Positions 1 to 8,593 of a stretch of DNA of 64,000 nt are shown one piece after another; positions within the stretch are counted from its first letter, which is position 1; each line of letters opens with the position of its first letter. The DNA comes from PALSA-505 sp036267135 (GTDB lineage: Bacteria; Actinomycetota; Actinomycetes; Streptosporangiales; Streptosporangiaceae): assembly GCA_036267135.1 (NCBI GenBank), contig DATAWQ010000052.1:5612-69611 (forward strand). The letters are read 5' to 3'. Made by a program: the position numbers and the translations under genes. The notes under the pieces were generated by a model. That model ran no database searches. It was not told the DNA's origin and was given only the letters and a program-made list of their open reading frames with translations.

Positions 1-116
1 CAGCGCCGACATTTCGGCTCCGATATCCACAGATCCGGCTATCCGCCCGGGTTCTCCATAGCCCAGCAGGTCACTCCTCGCGACCCACCTCCGTCCCGGC
101 ACTGTCGAAGGCGGAG
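1..116. other. left edge, no gene recognised
   Basis: All three forward frames stay open for part of this stretch, but none gives a recognisable protein tail. It ends with the GGAGG ribosome-binding site of the next gene at 113-117. The gene expected upstream in related genomes (RNase HII or DUF2469) is not visible here. Confidence 0.5.
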
Positions 117-125
117 GTGATGGTC

Positions 126-485
126 ATGCGGGCCAAAGACACGCTCGGACGGGAGGGCGAACAGGCGGCGGCCGAGTATCTGGAACGCAACGGTATGCGG
201 ATACTCGCCCGCAACTGGCGCTGCTCGACAGGAGAGATCGACATCGTGGCCGCGGAGCGCCGGGTGCTCGTGGTGTGTGAGGTGAAGACCCGGTCAGATG
301 CCAGGTACGGAACGCCGGTCGAGGCGGTCACGCGCTCGAAGCTGCGCAGGCTCCGGCGCCTTGCCATCGAGTGGATCACCGCTAACGGGGTGCTCTTCCA
401 CGAGATCCGGATCGACGTCATCGGCCTCACCCGGGAACCCGCGGGCGGGTTCGCCATCGAGCACATTCGCGGGATCAGCCGATGA
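126..485 (+). CDS. yraN: YraN/UPF0102 family endonuclease-like protein
   Basis: Small protein of the UPF0102 family, which has a restriction-endonuclease-like PD-(D/E)xK fold; its biological role is not established. Visible are the GEIDIVA segment and, shortly after, EVKTR, which supply the acidic and lysine residues of the fold. The frame opens at GTG 117, but GGAGG at 113-117 overlaps that codon and sits eight bases before ATG 126, so ATG 126 is the better start (119 residues). The stop overlaps the start of comM by four bases (ATGA), which indicates translational coupling. The order yraN-comM-dprA is common in actinobacteria and fits a role in DNA processing. Confidence 0.88.
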   Translation: MRAKDTLGREGEQAAAEYLERNGMRILARNWRCSTGEIDIVAAERRVLVVCEVKTRSDARYGTPVEAVTRSKLRRLRRLAIEWITANGVLFHEIRIDVIGLTREPAGGFAIEHIRGISR

Positions 486-2095
486 CGCTGGCTCGTACCT
501 ACTCCGTGGCCCTGGTCGGGGTGGAAGGCCATCCCGTTCAAATCGAAGCTGACATCGAGAACGGGCTGGTCGCGTTGCTTCTGGTGGGCTTGCCCGACAC
601 GGCGCTCCGCGAGGCGAGGGACCGGATCCGCGCTGCGATCGTCAACAGCGGCGAGGCCTGGCCGAACCGCAGGATCACCGTGGGCTTGTCCCCGGCCAGC
701 CTGCCCAAGCGTGGCAGCAGCTTCGATCTTGGCATCGCCGTGGCCATCCTGGCCGCGGCTGGCGCGGCCCCGATGACGGCACTCGACCGGGCCGTCTTCC
801 TCGGCGAACTAGGGCTCGACGGGGGGCTGCGTCCGATCCGCGGCGTGCTGCCCGCGGTCGCCGCCGCCGCGGCCGCCGGGTTCGGCGAGGTGGTGGTGCC
901 CCAAGGCAACGCGGCGGAGGCAGCGATCGTGCCCGGGATGCGTGTGATCGCGATGCCAAGCCTGCGGGCGGTGCTCGGCTGGCTGCGCGGCGGGGAGCCG
1001 GACGCCGGGCTTGACGACGTCCAGGACTCAGGCAAGGGCCAGTTCCCGCACGTGGTGGCCGGTCTGCAGCTTGCCACCGCGGACTGGCGGGCCGGGGCGC
1101 CCGACCAGCGGACCGCTACCTCCGAGCAGCGGAGCGGACCCGACCTGGCTGACGTGCTGGGTCAGCCGGTGGCCAGGCGGGCGGCCGAGATATGCGCAGC
1201 CGGTGGCCACCACCTCTTGCTCCTGGGACCCCCGGGGACCGGGAAGACCATGCTCGCCGAGCGCATCCCGAGCATCCTGCCGACGCTGGACTGGGCCGCG
1301 GCGATGGAGGTCACGTCCATCCACTCGATCGCCGGCACGCTGCCGCCAGACCGTCCGCTGATCAGCGATCCGCCGTTCTGCGGGCCGCATCACACCGCCA
1401 CCAAGGCAGCCATCGTCGGCGGCGGCAGCGGCGCGATCCGGCCGGGCGCCGCCTCGCTCGCGCACATGGGCATCCTCTTCCTTGACGAAGCGCCGGAATT
1501 TGACCGGGATGTGCTGGACGCGCTGCGGCAGCCACTCGAATCCGGTCAGGTGGTGCTGGCCCGGGCGCGGCTTACCGCCCGCTTCCCGGCCAGGTTCACC
1601 CTGGTGCTGGCGGCCAACCCGTGCCCCTGTGCCCGGTCCACCGGACCGCAGAACGGCTGCGTCTGCACACCGACGGTCCGGCGCCGGTACATGGGGCGGC
1701 TGTCAGGCCCGCTGCTTGACCGGGTGGACCTGAAGGTCGAATTCCTTCCGGTCGGCCGGGCCGAACTGCTCGGCGACGGGAAGTCCGCCGAGCCGAGTTC
1801 CGTGGTGGCCGCGCGGGTGGCGGCCGCCCGTGAGCGCGCCGCCCACCGGCTGGCCGGGACGTCGTGGCGGCTGAATGCCGAGGTTCCGGGCAGCGAGCTG
1901 CGGCGGCGGTTCACCCCTGAGCGCGGGGCGCTGAAACCGCTCGAGCACGCGATCGAGCTCGGCGAGATCAGCGCGCGCGGTGTGGACCGGGTGCTCCGGG
2001 TGGCGTGGACGCTGGCCGACCTGGCTGGAAAGCCGAGGCCTGGCGCCGACGAGACCTGCTACGCGCTTGGGCTGTGGCTGGGGGTGGGGGCATGA
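482..2095 (+). CDS. comM: YifB/ComM family Mg-chelatase-like AAA+ ATPase
   Basis: Cytoplasmic AAA+ ATPase of the YifB/ComM family. ComM is a hexameric branch-migration helicase that helps integrate incoming DNA during natural transformation. The N-terminal 170 residues form the ribosomal-protein-S5/Lon-like ChlI domain. Walker A GPPGTGKT is at residues 249-256 and Walker B (ILFLDEAPEF) around 331-340. A cluster of four cysteines, NPCPC followed by CVC, lies near residues 380-396 and is typical of the family. Length (537 aa) is slightly above the usual 500-510. It overlaps yraN at its start and dprA at its end by four bases each, so the three genes form one operon. Confidence 0.93.
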   Translation: MTLARTYSVALVGVEGHPVQIEADIENGLVALLLVGLPDTALREARDRIRAAIVNSGEAWPNRRITVGLSPASLPKRGSSFDLGIAVAILAAAGAAPMTALDRAVFLGELGLDGGLRPIRGVLPAVAAAAAAGFGEVVVPQGNAAEAAIVPGMRVIAMPSLRAVLGWLRGGEPDAGLDDVQDSGKGQFPHVVAGLQLATADWRAGAPDQRTATSEQRSGPDLADVLGQPVARRAAEICAAGGHHLLLLGPPGTGKTMLAERIPSILPTLDWAAAMEVTSIHSIAGTLPPDRPLISDPPFCGPHHTATKAAIVGGGSGAIRPGAASLAHMGILFLDEAPEFDRDVLDALRQPLESGQVVLARARLTARFPARFTLVLAANPCPCARSTGPQNGCVCTPTVRRRYMGRLSGPLLDRVDLKVEFLPVGRAELLGDGKSAEPSSVVAARVAAARERAAHRLAGTSWRLNAEVPGSELRRRFTPERGALKPLEHAIELGEISARGVDRVLRVAWTLADLAGKPRPGADETCYALGLWLGVGA

Positions 2096-3246
2096 CGCCG
2101 GATGAGCAGCGGCAGCATGAGGCGCGCGCCCGGCTGACCTATCTGGCCGAGCCCGCGGACAAAGTACTCGGCGCGCTGCTGCGCGAGAACGAGCCCGCCG
2201 CCGTGCTCGCGGCCGTCTTGGCCGGGCGGCTGCCGAGCCGGGTGAAACGTCCGGACCGCGACGCTGGGGTGGTTACCCGCGCGCTGCGGCGCTGGGCCGC
2301 TCGCGTGCCGGCCAACCCCGCGGATCCGGACCTCGCCGCCTGGCAGCGCCGGGGCGTCAGGCTCATCTGCCCAGATGACCCGGAGTGGCCCACCCAGCTC
2401 GAGGTGCTCGGTGATGCCGCCCCGTACGCGCTGTGGCTGCGCGGCTCGGCGGATCTGCGTTTCGGGTGCCTGTCCTCGGTGTCACTGGTGGGCTCGCGGG
2501 CCGCGACCGCCTACGGGTCGCACGTGGCCACCGAGATGGCGGCCGCCCTCGGCGAGCGAAATTGGACGGTGGTCAGCGGCGGCGCGTACGGCATCGACGG
2601 CGCCGCCCACCGTGGCGCGCTGGCCGCCGAAGGCCTGACGATCGCGATCCTGGCTTCCGGCGTCGATCGTCCGTACCCCGCCGGGCACGCCGAGCTCTTC
2701 GACGGGATCGCCGCGCACGGCGTCCTGGTCAGCGAGTGGCCGCCAGGCCGGACGCCGACCAGGCATGGGTTCTTGGTGCGCAACCGGGTGATCGCGGCGC
2801 TCACCAGGGGAACCGTGGTGGTCGAGGCCGGGGTGCGCAGCGGTGCGCTCAGCACCGCCCGGCACGCCCGTGACCTCTGCCGGCCGCTTATGGCCGTACC
2901 GGGGCCCGTGACCTCCTCGGTCTCGGCCGGCTGCCACGAGATCATCCGGAGCTGGGGCGCCGTGTGTGTCACCGGCGCCGCGGACGTCCTGGAGTGCGCG
3001 GGCCCGGTGGGGGAGCATCTGGCCGAGCGGGCCCGTGGACCGATCCTGCCCCACGATGCCCTGGACGCGCAGACGGCCCTGGTACTTGACGCGGTCCCGT
3101 CCCGCGGCGGATCCGGCGCCGCCGCTGTCGCGGCTTCGGCCGGGGTCGATCTGGACACCGTCATCCGCTGCCTGGGCTCTCTCGCCGCGGGCGGCTTCGT
3201 GGAGCGCTGTGAGACCGGCTGGCGGATCCGGCGGACGCCCCGTTGA
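2092..3246 (+). CDS. dprA: DNA-processing protein DprA
   Basis: DprA binds single-stranded DNA and loads RecA onto it during transformation. The Rossmann-like core shows GSRAATAYG, SGGAYGIDGAAH and, later, VVEAGVRSGALSTA, the hallmark motifs of the family. The last 60 residues look like the C-terminal winged helix (VIRCLGSLAAGGFVE). The open frame extends upstream to 2005, but the ATG at 2092 overlaps the comM stop (ATGA) and gives the usual N-terminus, so a 384-residue product is chosen. In Streptomyces whiG lies just downstream; here the next gene is xerC. Confidence 0.92.
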   Translation: MTPDEQRQHEARARLTYLAEPADKVLGALLRENEPAAVLAAVLAGRLPSRVKRPDRDAGVVTRALRRWAARVPANPADPDLAAWQRRGVRLICPDDPEWPTQLEVLGDAAPYALWLRGSADLRFGCLSSVSLVGSRAATAYGSHVATEMAAALGERNWTVVSGGAYGIDGAAHRGALAAEGLTIAILASGVDRPYPAGHAELFDGIAAHGVLVSEWPPGRTPTRHGFLVRNRVIAALTRGTVVVEAGVRSGALSTARHARDLCRPLMAVPGPVTSSVSAGCHEIIRSWGAVCVTGAADVLECAGPVGEHLAERARGPILPHDALDAQTALVLDAVPSRGGSGAAAVAASAGVDLDTVIRCLGSLAAGGFVERCETGWRIRRTPR

Positions 3247-3412
3247 AGACAGCGCTCAGCCTTCTGCGGCAGTTCGTCCAGGCTCACCGGCGGCCCGTCC
3301 GCGATGCGATTACGAATGATCCGTGGCGGGGCCAGGCCGAAGAGGGTCCGGGTGAGGGTCAGGTGCGGCGTTGCGGCGCGGGGTCTGAGGGCGGGCGCGC
3401 GACACTGGACTG

Positions 3413-4408
3413 GTGAAGCCGGATAGCGATCCCGCGCGAACCCCGGATAGTGCGCCCGAGGGGGGTGGCGAGCTTCCGGCTGGGCTGCGGCGGGCCGAGC
3501 AGGAGTTCGCGCGCCACCTCGCGGCCGAGCGTGGGCTTTCGCCGCACACCGTCCGCGCCTACCTCGGGGACGTCCACTCGCTGCTCGAGCACGCTCAGCT
3601 CTGCGGGCTCACCGAGCCCGCTGAACTGGACGCCGGGGTGCTGCGGAGCTGGCTGGCCCGGCTGCGGGCCCGCGGGCAGGCGCGCGCCTCGCTGGCCCGG
3701 CACGGCGCGGTGGCCCGGACGTTCACCGCCTTCGCGTTTTCCCGCGGTTGGCTGGCCAGTGATCCCGGGCCGCTGCTGGGGACGGCCAAGCCGCACCGGA
3801 CGCTGCCACACGTACTGCGCCAGGACGAGATGACCGCCGTGCTCGACGCCGCGGGCCAGCAGGCCGAATCCGCGGCGACGAGCGGGGATCGCGCCGCGGC
3901 GGCGGTCGCGCTGCGCGACGCCGCCCTGGTCGAACTGCTCTACGCGACCGGCATCAGGGTGAGCGAACTGTGCGGCCTCGACGTCGACGACGTCGATCAC
4001 GAGCGCAGGTGCGTCCGGGTGCTGGGCAAGGGGGGCAAGGAACGAACCGTCCCGATGGGCGCGCCGGCCGACCGGGTGCTGGGCCGGTGGCTGCGCGGCG
4101 GGCGCGGCGAGCTGGCCAGGGCAGGGAGCGGGCCCGCGCTGTTCCTCGGGGCCAGGGGCGGTCGGCTGGACCCGCGCACGGCCCGCCGGGTGGTGCACCG
4201 GCGGCTGGCGGCGGTCGCGGGCGCGCCCGACGCCGGGCCGCACGGGCTGCGGCACACGGCAGCCACGCACCTGCTGGAGGGCGGCGCGGACCTGCGCAGT
4301 GTGCAGGAGATCCTGGGGCATTCGTCGCTGGCCACCACGCAGATCTACACACACGTGTCCATCGAACGGCTCCGCAGCAGCTACCGGCAAGCGCACCCGC
4401 GAGCCTGA
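3413..4408 (+). CDS. xerC: tyrosine recombinase XerC
   Basis: Site-specific tyrosine recombinase that acts with XerD at dif to resolve chromosome dimers. The N-terminal core-binding (SAM-like) domain covers residues 25-115. The catalytic set is complete: Arg182 in ATGIRVSEL, a lysine in GKGGKERTVPM, His277 and Arg280 in HGLRHTAATH, and Tyr312 in QIYTHVS. Length is 331 aa with a short Pro/Asp-rich N-terminus; the start is GTG 3413. It follows dprA after 166 bases and precedes rpsB, the standard place of chromosomal xerC in actinobacteria. No integrase-associated genes or attachment repeats are nearby, so a phage integrase is unlikely. Confidence 0.88.
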   Translation: MKPDSDPARTPDSAPEGGGELPAGLRRAEQEFARHLAAERGLSPHTVRAYLGDVHSLLEHAQLCGLTEPAELDAGVLRSWLARLRARGQARASLARHGAVARTFTAFAFSRGWLASDPGPLLGTAKPHRTLPHVLRQDEMTAVLDAAGQQAESAATSGDRAAAAVALRDAALVELLYATGIRVSELCGLDVDDVDHERRCVRVLGKGGKERTVPMGAPADRVLGRWLRGGRGELARAGSGPALFLGARGGRLDPRTARRVVHRRLAAVAGAPDAGPHGLRHTAATHLLEGGADLRSVQEILGHSSLATTQIYTHVSIERLRSSYRQAHPRA

Positions 4409-4740
4409 CCGGAACGCTTCGGGGGTGCGTGGCGGTGGTGGCGGCGGGCGCGCCCGCGAGCGTGAGCGGTTGGCCCTGGCACCTGCGAGCTGAGGGCTTC
4501 AGGCAGGGGTTGGGGGTGCGGGCAGGTAGACTACTGGACGGTCATCAGGGGGTCCCGCGCTCCGCGGGGTTCAGATGACCAAATTCGCGCGCTCGCTCGC
4601 CGACCGGGATCCCGGCTGGCTCCCGGCGGGCGCACCCTTCGGTCAGCGGGTCCGCCCGCTGCGGGTGCGCAGGGCGCCAGGCCGCAACCGATACGCGCCT
4701 GCCCAGTGGGCCCGGCGCACGAGAAGAAGGGACTACCGGT
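4409..4740 (+). promoter_or_regulatory. xerC-rpsB intergenic region, probable rpsB promoter and leader
   Basis: This 332-base stretch separates xerC from rpsB. A perfect GC-rich palindrome (GCGGGCGCGCCCGC) lies at 4444-4457. A TAGACT hexamer at 4527-4532 could serve as a -10 element, but no convincing -35 is present at the right distance. A transcript starting there would carry a leader of about 200 bases, as is usual for autoregulated ribosomal protein genes. No known riboswitch or S2-binding fold was recognised. Confidence 0.35.
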
Positions 4741-6036
4741 ATGACTCCGGTCGTCACCATGAGGCAGCTCCTGGAGAGCGGCGTTCACTTCGGGCATCAG
4801 ACCCGGCGCTGGAATCCGAAGATGAAGCGATTCATTTTCACCGAGCGCAACGGTATCTACATCATCGACCTGCGGCAGTCGCTGGACTACATCGACCGCG
4901 CCTACGAGTTCATCAGGGAGACCGTGGCCCACGGTGGCACGATCCTCTACGTGGGCACCAAGAAGCAGGCCCAGGAAGCCATCGCCGAGCAGGCCCGCAG
5001 GGTCGGCATGCCGTTCGTGAACCAGCGCTGGCTCGGTGGCATGCTCACCAACTTCGGCACGGTGTTCAAGCGGCTGCAGCGGCTCAAGGAACTCGAAGAG
5101 GTCGACTTCACCGACGTGGCGGGTTCCACGCTGACCAAGAAGGAACTGCTGCACCTCAAGCGGGAGCACGACAAGCTCGACCGCTCGCTCGGCGGGATCC
5201 GGCACATGACCCGGGTGCCGAGCGCGGTGTGGGTGGTGGACACCAAGAAGGAGCACATTGCCGTCAGTGAGGCGCGCAAGCTCGGCATCCCGGTGATCGC
5301 GATACTCGACACCAACTGCGACCCGGACGAGGTCACCTACCCGATCCCGGGGAATGACGACGCCATCCGCAGCGTTTCCCTGTTGACAAGGGTTATCGCG
5401 GACGCGGTGGCCGACGGGCTGATCGCCCGGGCCGGCCAGGGCGCTGACGGAGACGCGAAGCCGTCGGCGGAACTGGGCGCCGGGGAGATCGGCACCGCAG
5501 AGCCGCTGGCCGAGTGGGAGCGGGAACTGGTCGGGGGCAGCCGGACTGGCGAGGCCACCACCGCCAGCGCGAACGGCACGGCGAACGGCACCGTCCTGCA
5601 CACCGAGGTCCCCGCCAGCACGGGTGACGCGTCGGCCGCTAGCGCCGACGCCGCCCCGCAGGCCCCCATTACCGCCGAGGCCACCACGGCCGAGGCCGCA
5701 CCTGCCGAGGCTGTGACCGAGGCACCCGCCGAGACGGCTGCACCCGCCGAGGCCACGACCACCGAGGCCGCACCGGCCGAGGCAGCACCCGCTGAGGCTG
5801 CACCCGCTGAGGCTGCCACCGAGGCACCCGCCGAGACCGCGGCTGCGGCCGCCGAGGTCACGACCACCGAGGCCACGACCACCGAGGCTGCACCGGCCGA
5901 GGCAGCACCCGCTGAGGCAGCACCCGCTGAGGCTGCACCCGCCGAGGCTGCCACCGAGGCACCCGCCGAGACCGCGGCTGCGGCCACGACCGAGGCACCA
6001 GTCGAGGCCACCGCCGAGGCGACACCGGAAGCATGA
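4741..6036 (+). CDS. rpsB: 30S ribosomal protein S2 with long Ala/Pro/Glu tail
   Basis: Ribosomal protein S2, needed for assembly of S1/S2 on the small subunit. The first 225 residues are a normal S2 core: VTMRQLLESGVHFGHQ near the start, RWLGGMLTNF, and VVDTKKEHIAVSEARKLGIP. After that comes a tail of about 200 residues built of Ala, Pro, Glu and Thr in short units such as APAEA and TEAPAET, making the protein 431 aa against about 260-310 in most actinobacteria. The tail is in frame to a normal stop, and its DNA is internally repetitive. AAGGGA lies before ATG 4741. It is followed by tsf, the universal partner gene. Confidence 0.95.
   Translation: MTPVVTMRQLLESGVHFGHQTRRWNPKMKRFIFTERNGIYIIDLRQSLDYIDRAYEFIRETVAHGGTILYVGTKKQAQEAIAEQARRVGMPFVNQRWLGGMLTNFGTVFKRLQRLKELEEVDFTDVAGSTLTKKELLHLKREHDKLDRSLGGIRHMTRVPSAVWVVDTKKEHIAVSEARKLGIPVIAILDTNCDPDEVTYPIPGNDDAIRSVSLLTRVIADAVADGLIARAGQGADGDAKPSAELGAGEIGTAEPLAEWERELVGGSRTGEATTASANGTANGTVLHTEVPASTGDASAASADAAPQAPITAEATTAEAAPAEAVTEAPAETAAPAEATTTEAAPAEAAPAEAAPAEAATEAPAETAAAAAEVTTTEATTTEAAPAEAAPAEAAPAEAAPAEAATEAPAETAAAATTEAPVEATAEATPEA
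5680..6030 (+). repeat. rpsB: imperfect tandem repeats encoding the S2 tail
   Basis: Short GC-rich units of 12-15 bases, mostly variants of GCACCCGCTGAGGCT, are repeated many times. Two larger blocks (about 5755-5840 and 5875-5985) are near copies of each other, each ending in the codons for TEAPAETAAAA. The pattern suggests expansion by slippage or unequal crossing over while keeping the frame open. Confidence 0.75.
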
Positions 6037-6090
6037 CACCGGCGGCTCATGCCGCCACGGGTCAGGGACACACAGACGAGAGATGGAGAA

Positions 6091-6927
6091 ATGACGAAGG
6101 TCACGGCTGCGGATGTCAAGCGGCTGCGCGAGCAGACCGGGGCAGGGGTCCTGGACTGCAAGAAGGCCCTGGAGTCCACCGACGGGGACATCGCGGCAGC
6201 CATCGAAGAGCTGCGCAAGAAGGGCCTGAAGGACATGGGCAAGCGGGCCGACAGGACCGCGTCCAACGGCCTGGTCGCCTCGGTGCTCGACGGCACCGGG
6301 TCGGGTCTGCTCTTCGAGCTGAACTGCGAGACCGACTTCGTGGCCAAGACCGAGCTGTTCCAGAAGCTCGCCGCGGACATCGCCAGCGTCGCCGCCACGA
6401 CCAAGCCGGCCGACCGGCTGGTTCTGCTGTCGGCCGAGTCCGCGCCCGGCACCACGGTGCAGCATCTCATCGAGGAGGCTGCCGTCTCGCTCAAGGAGAA
6501 GCTAGAGCTCGGCCGGTTTGCCCGGTTCGATGGCGGTTACGTGGTTAGCTACCTGCACAAGAGCGACCCGTCGCTGCCGCCGACCAACGGCTCGCTCGTC
6601 CAGTTCGACCAGGACGGTGGCGACGTGACCAGGGAGGTGGCGCAGCAGATCGTCGCGATGCGGCCGCAGTACCTGAACCGCGAGGACGTGCCTGCCGACG
6701 TCACCGAGCGGGAGCGCCGGATTGCCGAGCAGATCACCAGGGACGAGGGCAAGCCGGAGCAGATCATCCCGAAGATTATCGAAGGACGGCTCAACCGGTT
6801 CTATGCGGACGTCGTGCTCACCGAGCAGGCTTTTGTGAAGGACCCCAAGAAGACGGTCAAGAAGGTGCTCGACGAGAATGGCGTGACCGTTCGCGGCTTC
6901 GCGCGATTCCAGGTCGGCCAGGCCTGA
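6091..6927 (+). CDS. tsf: elongation factor Ts
   Basis: EF-Ts exchanges GDP for GTP on EF-Tu. The UBA-like N-terminal domain begins VTAADVKRLREQTGAGVLDCKKAL and is followed by the conserved NCETDFVAKTE segment. The C-terminus ends in VKKVLDENGVTVRGFARFQVG, typical of actinobacterial EF-Ts. The frame opens further upstream at 6049, but ATG 6091 follows a GGAG ribosome-binding site at 6084-6087 and matches the family start, giving 278 aa. It lies 54 bases after rpsB and ends just before a strong hairpin, so rpsB-tsf form one transcription unit. Confidence 0.95.
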   Translation: MTKVTAADVKRLREQTGAGVLDCKKALESTDGDIAAAIEELRKKGLKDMGKRADRTASNGLVASVLDGTGSGLLFELNCETDFVAKTELFQKLAADIASVAATTKPADRLVLLSAESAPGTTVQHLIEEAAVSLKEKLELGRFARFDGGYVVSYLHKSDPSLPPTNGSLVQFDQDGGDVTREVAQQIVAMRPQYLNREDVPADVTERERRIAEQITRDEGKPEQIIPKIIEGRLNRFYADVVLTEQAFVKDPKKTVKKVLDENGVTVRGFARFQVGQA

Positions 6928-6952
6928 CGCCGCGACGGAGCGAGGCTCCATC

Positions 6953-6990
6953 GGCCCGGAAACCGGCTCAACTAAGCTGGTTTCCGGGCC
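6953..6990 (+). terminator. hairpin terminator after tsf
   Basis: A perfect 12-bp stem, GGCCCGGAAACC with GGTTTCCGGGCC, is extended by a G-T pair and three more pairs (GCT/AGC) around a six-base loop. No T-run follows, as is common for actinobacterial terminators. It separates rpsB-tsf from pyrH. Confidence 0.8.
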
Positions 6991-7137
6991 AGGCCATACC
7001 TTGTCACCTTGTCGGCTCCTCGCCTGACCGTCAGGGGCTAGCCGCCCAGACGGGCCGGCTCCCCGCCAGACCGCCCGGGACCGCCCGGGACGATCTTGAC
7101 CGCCGCCTCGGCGGCGCCGCAGGAGGGAGACCGCGCA

Positions 7138-7998
7138 GTGGGAGACGACCAGGCCGGCCAGGAGACCCCGTCCAGTCAGGAAAACCCGTCCAGTCAGGAC
7201 AACACCGGGAGCCAGGCTGACCAGGGCAGGCAGCCTGAACGTCGCGAGACCGCCGCCGACGAGGCTCTTACCCGCACCGCCGCCGCGCTGGACCGTTCCT
7301 GGCGCCGGGTGATGCTCAAGCTCTCCGGCCAGGCCTTTTCCGGCGACGAGCCGCTGGGCATCTCCCCGGACGTGGTGGCCCACATCGCCGAGCAGATCGC
7401 CGCGGCGGTCAGGGAAGGCATCCAGGTCGCCGTCGTCGTCGGTGGCGGCAACATGTTCCGCGGCAAGGCGCTGGCCGAGCGCGGCATCGACCGGTCCCGC
7501 GCCGACTACATGGGCATGCTCAGCACGGTCATCAACTGCATGGCCCTGCAGGACGTGCTGGAGAAAATGGGCATCGAAACCCGCGTCCAGACCGCCATCA
7601 CCATGGGCCAGGTGGCCGAGCCATACATTCCGCGGCGGGCCATCAGGCACCTGGAAAAGGGCCGGGTCGTTATCTTCGGCGCCGGGCTCGGCGCGCCGTT
7701 CTTCTCCACCGACACCTGCGCGGCGCAGCGGGCGCTGGAAATCGGCGCCGAAGCGGTGCTCAAGGGCACCCAGGTGGACGGGGTCTACGACGCCGACCCG
7801 CGCACCAGGCCGGACGCGGTCAGGTACGAGCACCTCGATTACGCCGAAGTGCTCAATCGCGGGCTGAAAGTCATGGACGCCACCGCGGTCAGCCTGTGCA
7901 TGGACAACGGCCTGCCGATAGTGGTTTTCTCTCTCATGGACCCAGGGAATGTGCTCCGGGTCGTGCGGGGTGAAAAGATCGGGACGTTGGTGTGCTAG
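7138..7998 (+). CDS. pyrH: UMP kinase
   Basis: Phosphorylates UMP to UDP in pyrimidine nucleotide synthesis. It is an amino-acid-kinase-fold protein with RRVMLKLSGQAF at the start of the core, GGGNMFRG for the phosphate loop, and DNGLPIVVFSLMDPGN followed by GEKIGTLV at the C-terminus. GTG 7138 is chosen because AGGAGGG at 7121-7127 precedes it. This gives 286 residues with a Gln/Ser/Asp-rich extension of about 55 residues before the kinase core. The family usually runs 240-260 aa, so the extension is extra and probably disordered. It heads the pyrH-frr-cdsA unit. Confidence 0.93.
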   Translation: MGDDQAGQETPSSQENPSSQDNTGSQADQGRQPERRETAADEALTRTAAALDRSWRRVMLKLSGQAFSGDEPLGISPDVVAHIAEQIAAAVREGIQVAVVVGGGNMFRGKALAERGIDRSRADYMGMLSTVINCMALQDVLEKMGIETRVQTAITMGQVAEPYIPRRAIRHLEKGRVVIFGAGLGAPFFSTDTCAAQRALEIGAEAVLKGTQVDGVYDADPRTRPDAVRYEHLDYAEVLNRGLKVMDATAVSLCMDNGLPIVVFSLMDPGNVLRVVRGEKIGTLVC

Positions 7999-8034
7999 TC
8001 CTGAAGTGGGCCAGCCCTAGGCACGGGAGCCGAT

Positions 8035-8592
8035 GTGATTGAGGAGACCCTCTTCGAGTCCGAGGAGAAGATGGAGAAGGCGGTGGTGGTGGCCAAGGAG
8101 GAATTCGCTGGCATCCGCACCGGCCGCGCTCACCCGGCAATGTTCGCCAAGATCACGGCCGAGTACTACGGCACGCAGACGCCGGTGAACCAGCTCGCCT
8201 CGTTTCACATACCCGAACCCCGCATGGTCGTGATCCAGCCCTTCGACAAGTCGTCGATGGGCTCCATCGAGAAGGCGATCCGCAACAGCGACCTGGGTGT
8301 GAACCCGTCCAACGACGGCGCCATCATCCGTGTGGTCCTGCCCGAGCTCTCCCAGGAGCGCAGGCGCGAGTACGTCAAGATCGCTCACCGCAAGGCGGAG
8401 GACGGCCGGGTCGCCATCCGCAACATCAGGCGGCACAGCAAGGACACGCTGGACAAGCTCATCAAGAACGGCGACGCCGGCGAGGACGAGGTCCGCCGGG
8501 CCGAGCGCGAACTCGACGAGCTCACCCAGAAATACGTGACCCAGGTGGACGAACTGCTCAAACACAAAGAAGCCGAGCTACTCGAGGTCTGA
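8035..8592 (+). CDS. frr: ribosome recycling factor
   Basis: RRF splits post-termination ribosomes together with EF-G. The length of 185 aa is exactly typical. Recognisable segments are RTGRAHPAMF, TPVNQLASFHIPEPRMVVIQPFD, VVLPELSQERRREYVKIAHRK and the C-terminal helix ending LLKHKEAELLEV. GTG 8035 is the start, with GGGAG a few bases upstream; the overlapping ATG at 8033 is followed directly by a stop. It lies 36 bases after pyrH and one base before the TTG start of cdsA. Confidence 0.95.
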   Translation: MIEETLFESEEKMEKAVVVAKEEFAGIRTGRAHPAMFAKITAEYYGTQTPVNQLASFHIPEPRMVVIQPFDKSSMGSIEKAIRNSDLGVNPSNDGAIIRVVLPELSQERRREYVKIAHRKAEDGRVAIRNIRRHSKDTLDKLIKNGDAGEDEVRRAERELDELTQKYVTQVDELLKHKEAELLEV

Positions 8593-8593
8593 C

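Noticed and set aside
3413..4408. Phage or island integrase
   Set aside because: The position between dprA and rpsB and the absence of attachment repeats or cargo fit chromosomal xerC.
4527..4532. TAGACT as a firm rpsB promoter
   Set aside because: The only TTG-containing hexamer upstream is 11 bases away, too close for a -35 element.
4575..4740. Possible leader peptide before rpsB
   Set aside because: ATG 4575 has no ribosome-binding site and the frame runs on through rpsB as a shadow; no attenuator-like structure was seen.
4531..6465. Minus-strand frame of 644 codons over rpsB
   Set aside because: It reads Gly/Leu/Cys repeats, the reverse of the Ala/Pro/Glu tail, and has no start context.
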